A stretch of DNA of 64,000 nt from Klebsiella pneumoniae (GCA_945861635.1 CAMAWH010000004.1:62001-126000); one strand, 5' to 3'; positions 50,144-59,530 are shown, counted from the first letter of the stretch. Notes: generated from the sequence alone by a model not told the origin. Numbers and translations: made by a program.

Positions 50144-52666
50144 CTACGCCTCGATCTCGTCGAGCTTACGGCGCAGGCCCTTGCGCTCTTCCTTGAGGTT
50201 GCCCTCGTCGGCGGCGTGAATGGCGTCGTGGAGCAGACGCGCGGCCGCGCCCTTGTCTCCCTTGGCCATCTCGATATCCGCAAGGTGTTCGTTCGCTTCC
50301 ATCAGGCGCCGCCAATCTTTCGTCGTCCGCGCGTGCGGAAGCGCCGCAACCAGCGAACTCGCCGCGTTCTGCTTTTCGCCGATGCGGAGGTACGCCAAGC
50401 CGGTGTTGAAGTGCAGATCCTTGAGGAATCGCGGGTCATCACTCCCTGCGCGCTCCTTGGCCTTGGAGAACAGCGAGATCGCCTCGGTTGGCCGGTTCAA
50501 CGCCAGATTGAAGTAGCCGACGTTGTAGATGTCCAGCGGCAGGAAGCGATCAAACTTGAGCTCCTGCGTGAGCTGCAGCGTCCGGTTTGCCATCTGTAGG
50601 GCGGCCTCAAAATTGCGCAGCGCACCGTGCGTCTGAGACAGCAGCGCCACTGCCGCCCGCTCACGCACCGGATTCTGGAGCGCCTGCGCGATCTGTGCGA
50701 CGCGGGCGAGGACATCCGCCGCCTTCGTCGTCTGATTCGACATCAGCAAGGTTTCTCCGTAGTGGAAGCCGGCTTCGAGCGCCAGAGGGGCGAGGCCGAC
50801 GGCCCCCGCGACTTCGTTGCTTTTCCGGAAGTGTTCCGACGCCTCGGGGAGCTTCTTGGCGCGGCGGGCGAGAAGTCCGCGAATATACTCGGCATTTGCC
50901 TGAATTTGGGGTACGTTCGCTGTTTCCAGAGCGAGGCGGACGTGATCCAGGGCGGCGTTCGCGTTGCCGTCGGTGAGTTCGATCATCGCAAGGTGATTTT
51001 CGATTTCCGCGGTCTTCATTTTGTCTTCGAGCGCGGCGTAAAGCTTCAGCGCGTCCTTCGCGCGGTCACGGGCCCGGTACAGGTCCTGGCGCCGATAGTC
51101 GAGCCGGCTGCCGGCAAAAAGCGTCCACGCCTCCATCGTGCGGTCCGATCGCTCGCTCGCCCATGCAAGGGCTTCGCCATGGAGTTTTTCGGCCGCGGCG
51201 ACGTCACCGCCCTGAACCATTCGATCGAGCAGGTTCATGAATACGGTGCGACGCATCGCGTCGGGCCACGTGATTCCACCCGCGTAGTTCAGCAGGTCCT
51301 GGGTCATTCCCCACACATCGGGGCGATCGCTGCCGAGGGCAATGCTGCGCATCATCATCGCGCGGTTCGGTGCGGCGTTGTCCGCGTACAAGCGCGCCGT
51401 CTTCACGACGAATTCGTAGCCACGAGGAACGAGAAAGCGCTCCATGAACGCCGCGACCCGGCGCCCCAGCTCGCGATCTTCCTCACTGGTGTGCGCGTCC
51501 TGCACCCCCTGCCGCCAGATGCCCTTGTCGAACTGGTACACCCACGTGCCAAGGCCCTTCGAGAACTGCATTTCCTTGACGAGCTTCGGGCAGGCATCAA
51601 AGAGATCATCGACGCTGTCACGATCGTAGCCGCCCATGTCGGCAATGAGGCCCGATGGAAATGCGAGGCCAAGGCACGAGGCAAGGTACTGCACCCGATC
51701 CGCGTCCGCCGCGCCGGCGTGTTTGCGCTGACCCTCCGCCGGCTCCGTCGCCGGGGGATCTTCGAGCTCGTCTTCATCCGGCGCGCGGGGCGCCAACGAG
51801 CTCAGGGTGTCGGCCGCCAGATCGTCGCCCAGCCGGCCCTGCTCGGCGAGGACGTCGATCAGCTCCGCGACGTAGCCCGGACGCCCGTGCGCGATCTCGC
51901 CGATGCGGCCGGGAGCCGCCACCGTGAACGATTTAGAGGCGGCATACGCCGTCACTTCTTCCGCGCCCCACGGCGCCAATCGGAGTCGGCTCACGGCATC
52001 GGGGTTGCGATCGAGAAAATCCAGGAAGGGTGCGGGCATCCACGCGCGCGCCACCTCGTCGATAGGCTCCGACCCGAGGACGAGCAGCAGTCGTCCGTCC
52101 TTTCGCAGGTCGATCAACGTTTCGAGCATCGCAAACGTAGCGACGGAGTGGCTGTTGAAAACGTTTTGCAACTCGAGAATCACGTTCATTTTCCGGGCGA
52201 TGCCCGACACGATTTCCGCGAACCCGATCAGCGGGTTGTCCCGCGGGAGCTGCACCTGGAACGACGTTTCGCCCTCGTTCGGAACGCCCTTTTTGAGTGC
52301 CTCGATGAAGGCCTGATACCACCCCTGAACGCGCTTGCTGTGTTGCGGCATCTGGGCGTTGAGGATCATCTCCACCTTGCTGCGCATCTGCAGGTCGCGG
52401 TAAAGCACGCCGTACAACGCCGCATAGAGTCGCAGTACCGTGCGCAATCCGTCCTCTTCATCGGACAGCTGCGCGCGCACGACGAGCGCGTCTTCGTCGG
52501 CCGGCAGCTGCCGGACCAGCTCGCCCACCGCAGCGCGTTTTCCACCGCCGAGGGGCGCTTCGAGCACGACCGTGCGGGACGTTCCTCCGCGCGCCGCGTC
52601 AAAATGCGCACGCAAAGCGGCAAGATCGGACGGGCGACAGACGTACAGGGGATTGGTTTCGGCCAC
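50144..52666 (-). CDS. TPR protein with degenerate AAA/STAND-type ATPase domain
   Basis: An 840-residue protein, started at GTG 52664-52666 because GGAG lies 6 bases upstream; an ATG 29 codons earlier would add a Pro/Cys-rich tail. Residues 1-300 follow an AAA_16/STAND ATPase, but the Walker A region reads APLGGGKRA (Arg where Ser/Thr is needed) and the Walker B region reads VILELQNVF (no DE). It probably does not hydrolyse ATP. Residues of about 420-835 are a chain of TPRs (for example AWTLFAGSRLDYRRQDLYRA, AALQMANRTLQLTQEL, FNTGLAYLRIGEKQNAAS). It has no DNA-binding domain or membrane span. It is a likely scaffold or sensor. Confidence 0.75.
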   Translation of the reverse strand: MAETNPLYVCRPSDLAALRAHFDAARGGTSRTVVLEAPLGGGKRAAVGELVRQLPADEDALVVRAQLSDEEDGLRTVLRLYAALYGVLYRDLQMRSKVEMILNAQMPQHSKRVQGWYQAFIEALKKGVPNEGETSFQVQLPRDNPLIGFAEIVSGIARKMNVILELQNVFNSHSVATFAMLETLIDLRKDGRLLLVLGSEPIDEVARAWMPAPFLDFLDRNPDAVSRLRLAPWGAEEVTAYAASKSFTVAAPGRIGEIAHGRPGYVAELIDVLAEQGRLGDDLAADTLSSLAPRAPDEDELEDPPATEPAEGQRKHAGAADADRVQYLASCLGLAFPSGLIADMGGYDRDSVDDLFDACPKLVKEMQFSKGLGTWVYQFDKGIWRQGVQDAHTSEEDRELGRRVAAFMERFLVPRGYEFVVKTARLYADNAAPNRAMMMRSIALGSDRPDVWGMTQDLLNYAGGITWPDAMRRTVFMNLLDRMVQGGDVAAAEKLHGEALAWASERSDRTMEAWTLFAGSRLDYRRQDLYRARDRAKDALKLYAALEDKMKTAEIENHLAMIELTDGNANAALDHVRLALETANVPQIQANAEYIRGLLARRAKKLPEASEHFRKSNEVAGAVGLAPLALEAGFHYGETLLMSNQTTKAADVLARVAQIAQALQNPVRERAAVALLSQTHGALRNFEAALQMANRTLQLTQELKFDRFLPLDIYNVGYFNLALNRPTEAISLFSKAKERAGSDDPRFLKDLHFNTGLAYLRIGEKQNAASSLVAALPHARTTKDWRRLMEANEHLADIEMAKGDKGAAARLLHDAIHAADEGNLKEERKGLRRKLDEIEA

Positions 52667-52802
52667 GTCGGGCTCCAGAAGAAAGGGGTCAGGGAAGGGG
52701 TGCCCGGCAAGGGGAGCGGCGGGGGCGGCGCAATGTAGGCATCGCCCCCCCACCCGTCAACGCGGCGGTGTTATCCTTTCCGCCCCGTCCAGGAGCGCGC
52801 CG

Positions 52803-53252
52803 TTGCTATCGCTCGTGCTGATCGTCGCCTGCGCAGAATCGAAGGTTCCCGACGACGCCATCTTCTACAACATCGAAGTCACCGCGGTTTCGAACGACTG
52901 TCATCCCGATAATACCGAGGGATACCAAGAAACGTTTGAATATGCGGTTGCGTTCGATTCGTCATCGGCCACGATCTACATCGGGGAGAGTGCGTTCGCA
53001 GCAGGAACGTTGACGGGCTGTGATTTGACTTATCAAACCGTTGTTTTTGGAGAAGACCGCGGCGGCGGCGAAATCAAGTACCAGCTTTTCGGGCAGGCCG
53101 CCGTCGAATCTACCGGCGGAAACGGATGCGTGGAGGACCCGGACGCCGAATGGGAGGGCACGGAGTACTATGAAATCGTGAACTCTGCGGATGAATCGGT
53201 GGAAACCGGCTGCACCTACAACATGACGACGATCGGCACGTTGAAGAAGTGA
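52803..53252 (+). CDS. Small lipoprotein at the head of the MoxR operon
   Basis: A 149-residue protein read from TTG 52803, chosen because AGGAG lies 7 bases upstream and the product starts MLSLVLIVAC, a minimal lipoprotein leader (Cys at 10). The mature part has six further cysteines (NDCHPDN, GCDLTYQ, NGCVEDP, GCTYN), probably in disulfides, and an acidic surface. No family is recognised. Its TGA overlaps the GTG of the MoxR ATPase gene, so it is part of the six-gene coupled operon. Confidence 0.65.
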   Translation: MLSLVLIVACAESKVPDDAIFYNIEVTAVSNDCHPDNTEGYQETFEYAVAFDSSSATIYIGESAFAAGTLTGCDLTYQTVVFGEDRGGGEIKYQLFGQAAVESTGGNGCVEDPDAEWEGTEYYEIVNSADESVETGCTYNMTTIGTLKK

Positions 53253-54166
53253 TCGCCGACGCGCCCCTTGCGGCGCTCCGTGAGCGGGTTGAGCGGCAGG
53301 TACGCGGAAAGCGGGAAGTGGTCGAGTTGGCGCTGGTGTGCGTGCTTGCGGGCGGGCACCTGCTCATCGAGGACGTGCCCGGCGTGGGAAAAACCACGCT
53401 GGCAAACGCCCTTGCGCGGGCAATCGGCGGCGTGTTCCGGCGCGTGCAGTTCACCAGTGACATGCTGCCGGCGGACATCCTCGGGTGCAACGTGCTTTCG
53501 CCCGGTGGCGGAATCTCCTTTCGCCCGGGGCCGATCTTCGCGAACGTCGTGCTGGCGGATGAGATCAACCGAACGACGCCTCGCACGCAATCGGCGCTGT
53601 TGGAGGCGATGAACGAGGGCCAGGTGAGCGTGGATGGACAGACGATTGCCCTGCCGGATCCCTTCTTGGTCATCGCGACGCAGAACCCGCATGAATACCA
53701 TGGGACGTACCCCTTACCGGACTCGCAGCTCGATCGTTTCCTCATCCGGACGGCGATGGGCTACCCAGACCGGGAAAGCGAGCGTGAGGTTCTTCGCGGC
53801 GCGGCCCGCATGGGCGCCGAGTTGGCCGCCGCCGTCGATGCGGACCAACTCCGCGCACTCCGCGTGCGCGTCGCGAGCGTCCGAGTGCATGATGACCTCG
53901 AAAACCACATTCTGGACCTCGCATCCCTCTCGCGGAGGGCGCCGATCCTGTCGAGAGGGGTGAGCACACGCGGGGTCGAGGCGCTGCAGCGTGGTTGCCG
54001 CGCGCTCGCCGTGGTTCGTGGCCGTGATTTTGTGATTCCGGAGGACATTCGGGCGCTGGCGGTGCCGGTCCTCGCCCACCGTGTTCTGGTGCGTGCCGAC
54101 ACCGGGCCGGCCGCCGCTGGGGCGGCGATTCGTGGCCTTCTCGACGAATTGACGCCGCCTTCCTGA
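53249..54166 (+). CDS. MoxR-family AAA+ ATPase
   Basis: A 305-residue AAA+ protein starting at GTG 53249 (overlap GTGA). EDVPGVGKTTLANALARA is the Walker A, NVVLADEINRTTPRTQSALL the Walker B with the MoxR-specific tail, and VIATQNPHEYHGTYPLPDSQ is sensor 1. The C-terminal lid (VSTRGVEALQRGCRALAVVR) is complete. MoxR ATPases act as chaperones for metalloenzymes or envelope factors, normally with a partner DUF58/VWA protein. That partner follows directly (1-base overlap), then a transglutaminase: the common MoxR-DUF58-TgpA triad. Confidence 0.93.
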   Translation: MIADAPLAALRERVERQVRGKREVVELALVCVLAGGHLLIEDVPGVGKTTLANALARAIGGVFRRVQFTSDMLPADILGCNVLSPGGGISFRPGPIFANVVLADEINRTTPRTQSALLEAMNEGQVSVDGQTIALPDPFLVIATQNPHEYHGTYPLPDSQLDRFLIRTAMGYPDRESEREVLRGAARMGAELAAAVDADQLRALRVRVASVRVHDDLENHILDLASLSRRAPILSRGVSTRGVEALQRGCRALAVVRGRDFVIPEDIRALAVPVLAHRVLVRADTGPAAAGAAIRGLLDELTPPS

Positions 54167-55071
54167 TGTTTCGATGGTGGTCGCCACTTGCCGTCCGCCC
54201 TACGGCGCAGGGCGTGGGGTTCGCGCTCCTTGTCGCGGGCGTCGCGTTTGCGGCCGTAAATACCGGCAATAACCTTATTTATTTCGTCCTTTCCCTGCTC
54301 TTTGCGATGCTGATCGTGTCCAACGTCCTTGCCGAGTGGAACCTGCGCGGGCTCAGCGTTCACCGGCACCTTTCGACGGAGATTCGCGCGGGCGAGCCGG
54401 CGGGGGGCACCTTCGTACTGGTGAATCACCGCCGCCTCGGAACGGCGTGGGTCGTGGAGATCGAGGAACGCGGCGCGGTTCTCGGCAGCGCCCGAGTGCG
54501 CGCCTGCCGGCCGGGGGAGAGTGAGGAGGTGTCCACCGTATGGACGTTCCCCGGCCGAGGCGTCGCGACGCTGGATACGGTGCGCCTGCGCTCGCTCTTT
54601 CCGTTCGGCGTGTTGTCGCGCCATCGCGATGTTTCGGTTCCTGCGGACGTGTTGGTTTACCCGGCCCCCGCTCGCGGTTTGTCGCCGTTGGCGCGGACGG
54701 GTCACGGTATCGAGGCCGCCGACGCCACGGGTCGGGCCGACATCGGAGATTTTGCGGGCCTCCGCCCCTACACCCCTGGCGATCCGATACGGCGGGTCCA
54801 CTGGCCGACGTCGGCGCGAACCGGGTCGCCGATGGTCGTCGTGCGTACAGGGGAGGGCGCCGAGGAGGTGGTGCTGCGCGTGGATTCCTCGTTACGTGGC
54901 AGTGCGCGCGAGGATGCCATTCGGCGCGCAGCAGGGCGCATTGATTGGCATGTTGCCCGCGGCGATGCGGTCGGTTTGGACGCCGACGGGGAAAGGAGCG
55001 CTCCCGTGCCGGGTCCGGGCCAGCGGCGTCGACTTTTGACGCGGCTGGCGCTCCTTGCGGTGCGGCCGTGA
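54166..55071 (+). CDS. DUF58 domain protein (MoxR partner)
   Basis: A 301-residue protein. Two hydrophobic segments near the N-terminus (VGFALLVAGVAFAAV; LIYFVLSLLFAMLIVSNVLA) should anchor it in the inner membrane. The DUF58 signature GLRPYTPGDPIRRVHWPTSA is at about residue 195, followed by a partial VWA-like fold that ends early. The C-terminus is shorter than in many family members, which run on through a full VWA domain. It is thought to work with MoxR ATPases on envelope proteins. The ATG shares one base with the MoxR stop. Confidence 0.9.
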   Translation: MFRWWSPLAVRPTAQGVGFALLVAGVAFAAVNTGNNLIYFVLSLLFAMLIVSNVLAEWNLRGLSVHRHLSTEIRAGEPAGGTFVLVNHRRLGTAWVVEIEERGAVLGSARVRACRPGESEEVSTVWTFPGRGVATLDTVRLRSLFPFGVLSRHRDVSVPADVLVYPAPARGLSPLARTGHGIEAADATGRADIGDFAGLRPYTPGDPIRRVHWPTSARTGSPMVVVRTGEGAEEVVLRVDSSLRGSAREDAIRRAAGRIDWHVARGDAVGLDADGERSAPVPGPGQRRRLLTRLALLAVRP

Positions 55072-55096
55072 CGGGCCGGCGCGTCGGGAGCTGTTG

Positions 55097-56989
55097 ATGC
55101 ACGGATGGCCGCTCCGCATCGTAAGCCTCTCCGCGCTTGGCTGCCTGGCTCTGTCAGGTCCCGCCCCGCTTGTAGCAGCATCGTTCGCCATGCTGGCGGT
55201 GCTGTTTCCCCGATCGTGGGCCGGACGCAACTGGCTGGGTGGCCACGTGGCCGCGATCGTGTCCGCCGTCGCGGTTGGACTTCTCGTTGGCGTCGTCGAG
55301 GGCTTTGCGGTGTTCCTTGCTTGGCTTTCCGTACATCAGGCGTGGACGGGAACGGGGGCCGTGGATGCTCGGGTCGCCCTGCTCCTCGATGTGCTCATGG
55401 TGCTGCTGGCGTGTGTTGGCGCCGTGTCGCCGCTCCTGGCGCCTTTGCTCCTTGCCTTTGCCATCTCCTCGCCGGTTGCGCTGATGCGTGCGCAGGGGGC
55501 CGAGGGAGGTCGCCTTGAGCTCGGCGTGGCAACGAGCGTCGCGGCATTGAATGTGGTGTTTTTTGCGTTACTGCCGAGAATGCAGGCCGGAATGTTGGCG
55601 GACGCGGGTGCGAGTGGGCGGCCCGCGTTCCCGGAGGACGTGCAACTCGGGGATGATTTCGCCGGCACCGATGACGCGGCGCTGGTGCTTCGACTCCACG
55701 CCGTGGACCGTGGCGGTGCGCGGGTAGCGGGCCCCTTCTACGTACGCGGCCGCACGCTGGATACGTTTGACGGGCGGCGATGGACAGCGTCGAACGCCGC
55801 TCCGAACCCGGCGACCGGGTCATGGGGCATCGCAACGGACATTCTGCTGGAGGCGTTGGACGATGACGTCATCTTCGGGCCACCCGAGATCCTTGGCGTG
55901 GACGGCCTTGCGGGGGCTCATCTGGAAGGCGCGGGCTGGAGGTTCGCTGGCGGAGGCCGAAAGGTACGGTACACAGTACATAGTCGCTCGGTACCCCTCG
56001 GCACGGTGCTGACCCGGGGTCACGATTGGCTTGACCTCCCGCCGGTGGACCCCGCCGTCGCGACGCTCATCGATGCCATCGCCCCCGGAGAGACCGATCC
56101 GCTCGTGCTGATCGGCGCGTTCACCGCGTACCTGCGGGACGGATTTTCGTACACCGAGGTGCCGGAAGCGCCCGTCGGCGATCCGCTACGCTGGTTTCTG
56201 CTTGAATCGAAGACTGGGCATTGCGAATATTACGCCACCGCCCTCGCCATCATGCTGCGGGCGCGAGACGTTCCCGCCCGTCTCGCGACGGGATTCTACT
56301 CGGAGGAGACCAGCGCGGTAGACGGCTGGGTGAATGTTCGCCGGGGGCATGCCCACGCCTGGGTCGAGGTGCCGGTTGCCGGCGGATGGGCTGTACTTGA
56401 CGCATCCCCAACCGGAAGCCTGCCCTCGCCGTCGATAGGCCTGCTTCAGGCAGCGGTGGAGGCGGTTGAAACGGCGTGGAGCAAAGTGGTTCTCGATTAC
56501 GATCTGGAGAGCCAGCTCGACGCGCTGGCGGTCGTCGGCGGTGCGTTCGTGCCAGAGGTGCCCGGCGACGAAATTCGAACCCGCGGGAGGCAGGGCTTCG
56601 CCGGTTTCGTCATTACCTTTGTGGCCGTATCTGCGATGGGCACGGTGGCCCGGCTGTTCATCCGGTGGGTATCGCGCGAGCGCGGTGGCGGGGCGCCGCA
56701 CGATCCGATCGCGCGCGCGCTACGCGACGCTCGCCGCCTCGCGATTCGCCGGGGATGGCCCATCCCACCCGCGTTACCGCCGCTATCGAGCGCCGAGTGG
56801 CTTACGTTGCACGCCGGTGGTTGCGCTGCACCCATGCACGAACTGGCGTGGCTACACTACCGGGCTCGCTTTGGTGGCGAAGTGCTCCCCGGTGCCGCTG
56901 CGGAAGCGGCACGACTGCTTCGCGCTATGCGCGCCCTTCCTCATCGTCAACCTCAGCAATCCACCAGCAGGGAGCCGCTTGCCGACTGA
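55097..56989 (+). CDS. TgpA-like membrane transglutaminase
   Basis: A 630-residue protein started at ATG 55097, with GGGAG 6 bases upstream. Several membrane segments fill residues 1-165. A periplasmic transglutaminase core follows, with SKTGHCEYYATALAIML (catalytic Cys at about 375), RRGHAHAWVEVPV (His) and GWAVLDASPTG (Asp): a complete triad. A further membrane helix (GFVITFVAVSAMGTVARLFI) precedes a C-terminal cytoplasmic DUF4129-like region (AEWLTLHAGG, LAWLHYRARFGGEVLPG). It may crosslink or hydrolyse amides in envelope proteins or peptidoglycan. It overlaps the acyl-CoA ligase gene. Confidence 0.9.
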   Translation: MHGWPLRIVSLSALGCLALSGPAPLVAASFAMLAVLFPRSWAGRNWLGGHVAAIVSAVAVGLLVGVVEGFAVFLAWLSVHQAWTGTGAVDARVALLLDVLMVLLACVGAVSPLLAPLLLAFAISSPVALMRAQGAEGGRLELGVATSVAALNVVFFALLPRMQAGMLADAGASGRPAFPEDVQLGDDFAGTDDAALVLRLHAVDRGGARVAGPFYVRGRTLDTFDGRRWTASNAAPNPATGSWGIATDILLEALDDDVIFGPPEILGVDGLAGAHLEGAGWRFAGGGRKVRYTVHSRSVPLGTVLTRGHDWLDLPPVDPAVATLIDAIAPGETDPLVLIGAFTAYLRDGFSYTEVPEAPVGDPLRWFLLESKTGHCEYYATALAIMLRARDVPARLATGFYSEETSAVDGWVNVRRGHAHAWVEVPVAGGWAVLDASPTGSLPSPSIGLLQAAVEAVETAWSKVVLDYDLESQLDALAVVGGAFVPEVPGDEIRTRGRQGFAGFVITFVAVSAMGTVARLFIRWVSRERGGGAPHDPIARALRDARRLAIRRGWPIPPALPPLSSAEWLTLHAGGCAAPMHELAWLHYRARFGGEVLPGAAAEAARLLRAMRALPHRQPQQSTSREPLAD

Positions 56990-58517
56990 TCTCACCGCCG
57001 TGCCGCTCGGCGATCTGCTTCGGCGGGCGGCGGCGAACTGGCCTGACAAGGCCGCGTTGCTGACGAATGGGCCCTCGTGGACGTGGTCGCAGTTGGACGC
57101 AGAGGTGGATCGGGTGGCCACGCTGCTCTCGGCTGCCGGGATCGGGGAGGGAGATGCCGTCGGATTTCTGTTGCCAAAACGCGCAGAAGTCGCGATTGGA
57201 TTCCTGGCCTGTGCGCGGATCGGGGCGATTCAGGCACCGGTTAATTTCAAGCTCCACCCGGATCAGGTGGCCGATCAGTTCCGGACGGCTGGCTTGCGGG
57301 CCGTGATCGTGGACGCGCAGTTCGACGGGTTGTTGAAGCACCTGCTCCCGCTATTGCCGGATCCTCGCCGAATTATCTACGTCGACGGTCCTGGCCGACA
57401 CGGCGACGGGGTGTGGGAGCGGGCGGTCTCCGTCCGGCTGCCGTCGGTGACACCGGGGGCGGATTCCATCGTCTACTACAACTACACGTCGGGATCGACG
57501 GGTCGCCCGAAAGGTGCGGTGACCACCCATCGAAACATCAACGCGAACGCGGTTGCAACAGCCGAAGGCCTCGGGTTCACCGAGGAAGATGTCTACCTTG
57601 GCATGTTCTCGGTCTTCGCACACCCGCACGAATTATTTCACCGGTCGATCCTCTACGGCGGGAGTTTCGTCGTCGCGGAGACGCTGAATCCGCGGGTGGC
57701 CGCCGACGTGATTGCCCGCCACCGCATTTCGTGGACGATGGGGGTGCCGAGCTTTTACGAGATGCTGCTGGATTTTCGGGATTCGCATGGGGGTGATTTC
57801 TCGTCGCTGCGCGTGCTGGAGGCCGGCGGGGCATTCGTCTCTCCTGAGACATTGGCGCGAATGGAAAAGGCGTTTTCGACCCGATTTCTGCCGGTGTGGG
57901 GTTCCACGGAGACGACGGGGGTTGGACTTGGAATGTTGGCGCACGGTCCGCGTCGGCCCGGCTCCACAGGAAAGGTGATTCCCGGGTATGAGCTCCGGGT
58001 CGTTGGGGAAGACGGAGCCGTCGTCGATGCGGACCAGGTGGGGGAGCTTTGGATCCGCGGACCCGGCGTGGTTTCCGGATACGTCAACCAACCGGAGGAG
58101 ACGCTCGCGCAGTTTCAGGGCGGGTGGTACGCAACGCGTGATCTGGTTCGGCAGGACGCGGATGGCTTCGTGTTCTTTTCGGGTCGGCGGTCAGAGATGC
58201 TGAAAATCGGAGGAATACGCGTTTTTCCGCTGGAAATCGAGACGGTCCTCACGCAGCATCCAGAGGTGCGCGGAGTCGTCGTCGTGCGCGCAGAGGAGCG
58301 ACTTCGGGGAGAAATCGCGCGCGCCATTGTTCAGACGTCCCCCGAGTCGACGCTGACGGTCCGAAAACTGCAGGCCTATTGCCGCGAACGGCTGGCCGGG
58401 TACAAGGTGCCGCGCATCGTAGAGTTCTGGTCGGAGATTCCGAAGCTTCCCAACGGGAAGATCGACAAGCGGGCGGTACTGGAGAGCCCGGTCGATCCCG
58501 CCCGCGACGACCGATGA
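56979..58517 (+). CDS. AMP-dependent acyl-CoA ligase (fatty acid CoA ligase family)
   Basis: A 512-residue adenylate-forming enzyme. The start is uncertain. TTG 56979 (GGAG 4 bases upstream, 11 bases inside the previous gene) is preferred; GTG 57000 is the alternative. The P-loop YNYTSGSTGRPKGAVTTH, the adenine motif PVWGSTETTGVGLGML, YATRDLVRQDADGFVFFSGR (hinge) and the C-terminal LPNGKIDKRAV catalytic lysine are all present. It activates a carboxylic acid, most likely a fatty acid, via acyl-AMP. Being coupled to a transglutaminase upstream and an acyltransferase downstream is unusual for this family. Confidence 0.9.
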   Translation: MPTDLTAVPLGDLLRRAAANWPDKAALLTNGPSWTWSQLDAEVDRVATLLSAAGIGEGDAVGFLLPKRAEVAIGFLACARIGAIQAPVNFKLHPDQVADQFRTAGLRAVIVDAQFDGLLKHLLPLLPDPRRIIYVDGPGRHGDGVWERAVSVRLPSVTPGADSIVYYNYTSGSTGRPKGAVTTHRNINANAVATAEGLGFTEEDVYLGMFSVFAHPHELFHRSILYGGSFVVAETLNPRVAADVIARHRISWTMGVPSFYEMLLDFRDSHGGDFSSLRVLEAGGAFVSPETLARMEKAFSTRFLPVWGSTETTGVGLGMLAHGPRRPGSTGKVIPGYELRVVGEDGAVVDADQVGELWIRGPGVVSGYVNQPEETLAQFQGGWYATRDLVRQDADGFVFFSGRRSEMLKIGGIRVFPLEIETVLTQHPEVRGVVVVRAEERLRGEIARAIVQTSPESTLTVRKLQAYCRERLAGYKVPRIVEFWSEIPKLPNGKIDKRAVLESPVDPARDDR

Positions 58518-59530
58518 CCATAGGACAGCTTGCCAAGGATCTCGCAGGGTTGACCCTCTATTATCCCGGCCAGGCGGTGATCAATCGCCTCCCGCGTGGC
58601 GCGCTCCACCGGCTTGCGACGATCGGAGGCGAGGTTGCGGCCCGGCTTGGGCAGGACGAGATGCGAGACGAACTGCGCCGAATCCACGTCGGACGGCCAC
58701 TGCCCCGCGCGGAGGCTGCGATTTTGCGCGATACCTACCGGCTCACCGTCTACAACGAGTTGGAGGTGCTGCGGTATCCCTTTCTTTCGCCGGAAACCAT
58801 CGACAAAACCTGCTCCATCGAAGGCAGGGATATTCTCGACGACGCCTTGAAGGCGGGGAAGGGCGCGATCATTCTTATAGGTCATTTTGGCGCCAACCAA
58901 ATGATCATGCCGGCGCTTGGGCACGTGGGTTATCGGATGAGCCAACTGAGCGCGCCGCCTCCAGTATGGGCGGAGATCCTGAGGGAAACGCGAACGACGC
59001 CGTTGTGGGAAAAGACTCTTGAACGTCGTTGGGAGTTGGAGAAGCGGCTCCCCGTCCAGCACATCAACGTTTTCCGGTTCCTGCGTCCGGCGTTTGACTG
59101 TCTCGCTCGAAATGAGGTCCTCGGCCTGGCCTTCGACGGCGGTGGGGGCCAAAAATGGGTGCAGGTCGACTTCCTCGGACGTCGGGCAAATCTATCGGTT
59201 CAACCTGCGCAAATCTGGCGGAAGACCGGTGCGGCGCTGATTCCGGCGTACGTCCATCGCGACCCGGGGAGCGGGTGCCACCGGGTGGTACTGACCGAGG
59301 CGTTGGCGTGGCAAGGCGACGTGCAAGCGTCACTCCAAGCGTTTGCCACACGTTTCGAGGGTTGGGTCTGGGGGTCGCCGGAGCAATACCTCCACTTTCT
59401 GCAGATGCGGAGAAAGGTGCGGGGGACGGATATTCGCCATTTCTTTGACGATTATCCGCCGGCCGAGCATCAACTTTCACAGGCGGACGCGGAAGCGCGG
59501 CTCAAGCGGGCGGGGGCGTGGCGGGAGTAG
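58514..59530 (+). CDS. LpxL/HtrB-like lysophospholipid acyltransferase family protein
   Basis: A 338-residue protein whose ATG overlaps the ligase stop (ATGA). The order of motifs follows LpxL-type acyltransferases: AIILIGHFGANQMIMPALGH at about 115, GLAFDGGGGQKWVQVDFLGR (motif resembling DQ-x-G) at about 220, and KTGAALIPAYVHRD. The HxxxxE/D catalytic pair is H-FGAN-Q here, with Gln in place of the acid, so activity may be changed or lost. It should sit at the inner membrane and take acyl chains, perhaps from the ligase it is coupled to. Its last 29 bases overlap the opposing E2-like gene. Confidence 0.8.
   Translation: MTIGQLAKDLAGLTLYYPGQAVINRLPRGALHRLATIGGEVAARLGQDEMRDELRRIHVGRPLPRAEAAILRDTYRLTVYNELEVLRYPFLSPETIDKTCSIEGRDILDDALKAGKGAIILIGHFGANQMIMPALGHVGYRMSQLSAPPPVWAEILRETRTTPLWEKTLERRWELEKRLPVQHINVFRFLRPAFDCLARNEVLGLAFDGGGGQKWVQVDFLGRRANLSVQPAQIWRKTGAALIPAYVHRDPGSGCHRVVLTEALAWQGDVQASLQAFATRFEGWVWGSPEQYLHFLQMRRKVRGTDIRHFFDDYPPAEHQLSQADAEARLKRAGAWRE

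Noticed and set aside
50627-52738. Plus-strand open frame of 703 codons opposite the TPR protein
   Set aside because: Antisense shadow: Arg/His-rich and without any family pattern.
53249-56989. Calling MoxR-DUF58-transglutaminase a defence system
   Set aside because: The triad is a common envelope module, and no nuclease, reverse transcriptase or other defence effector is adjacent.
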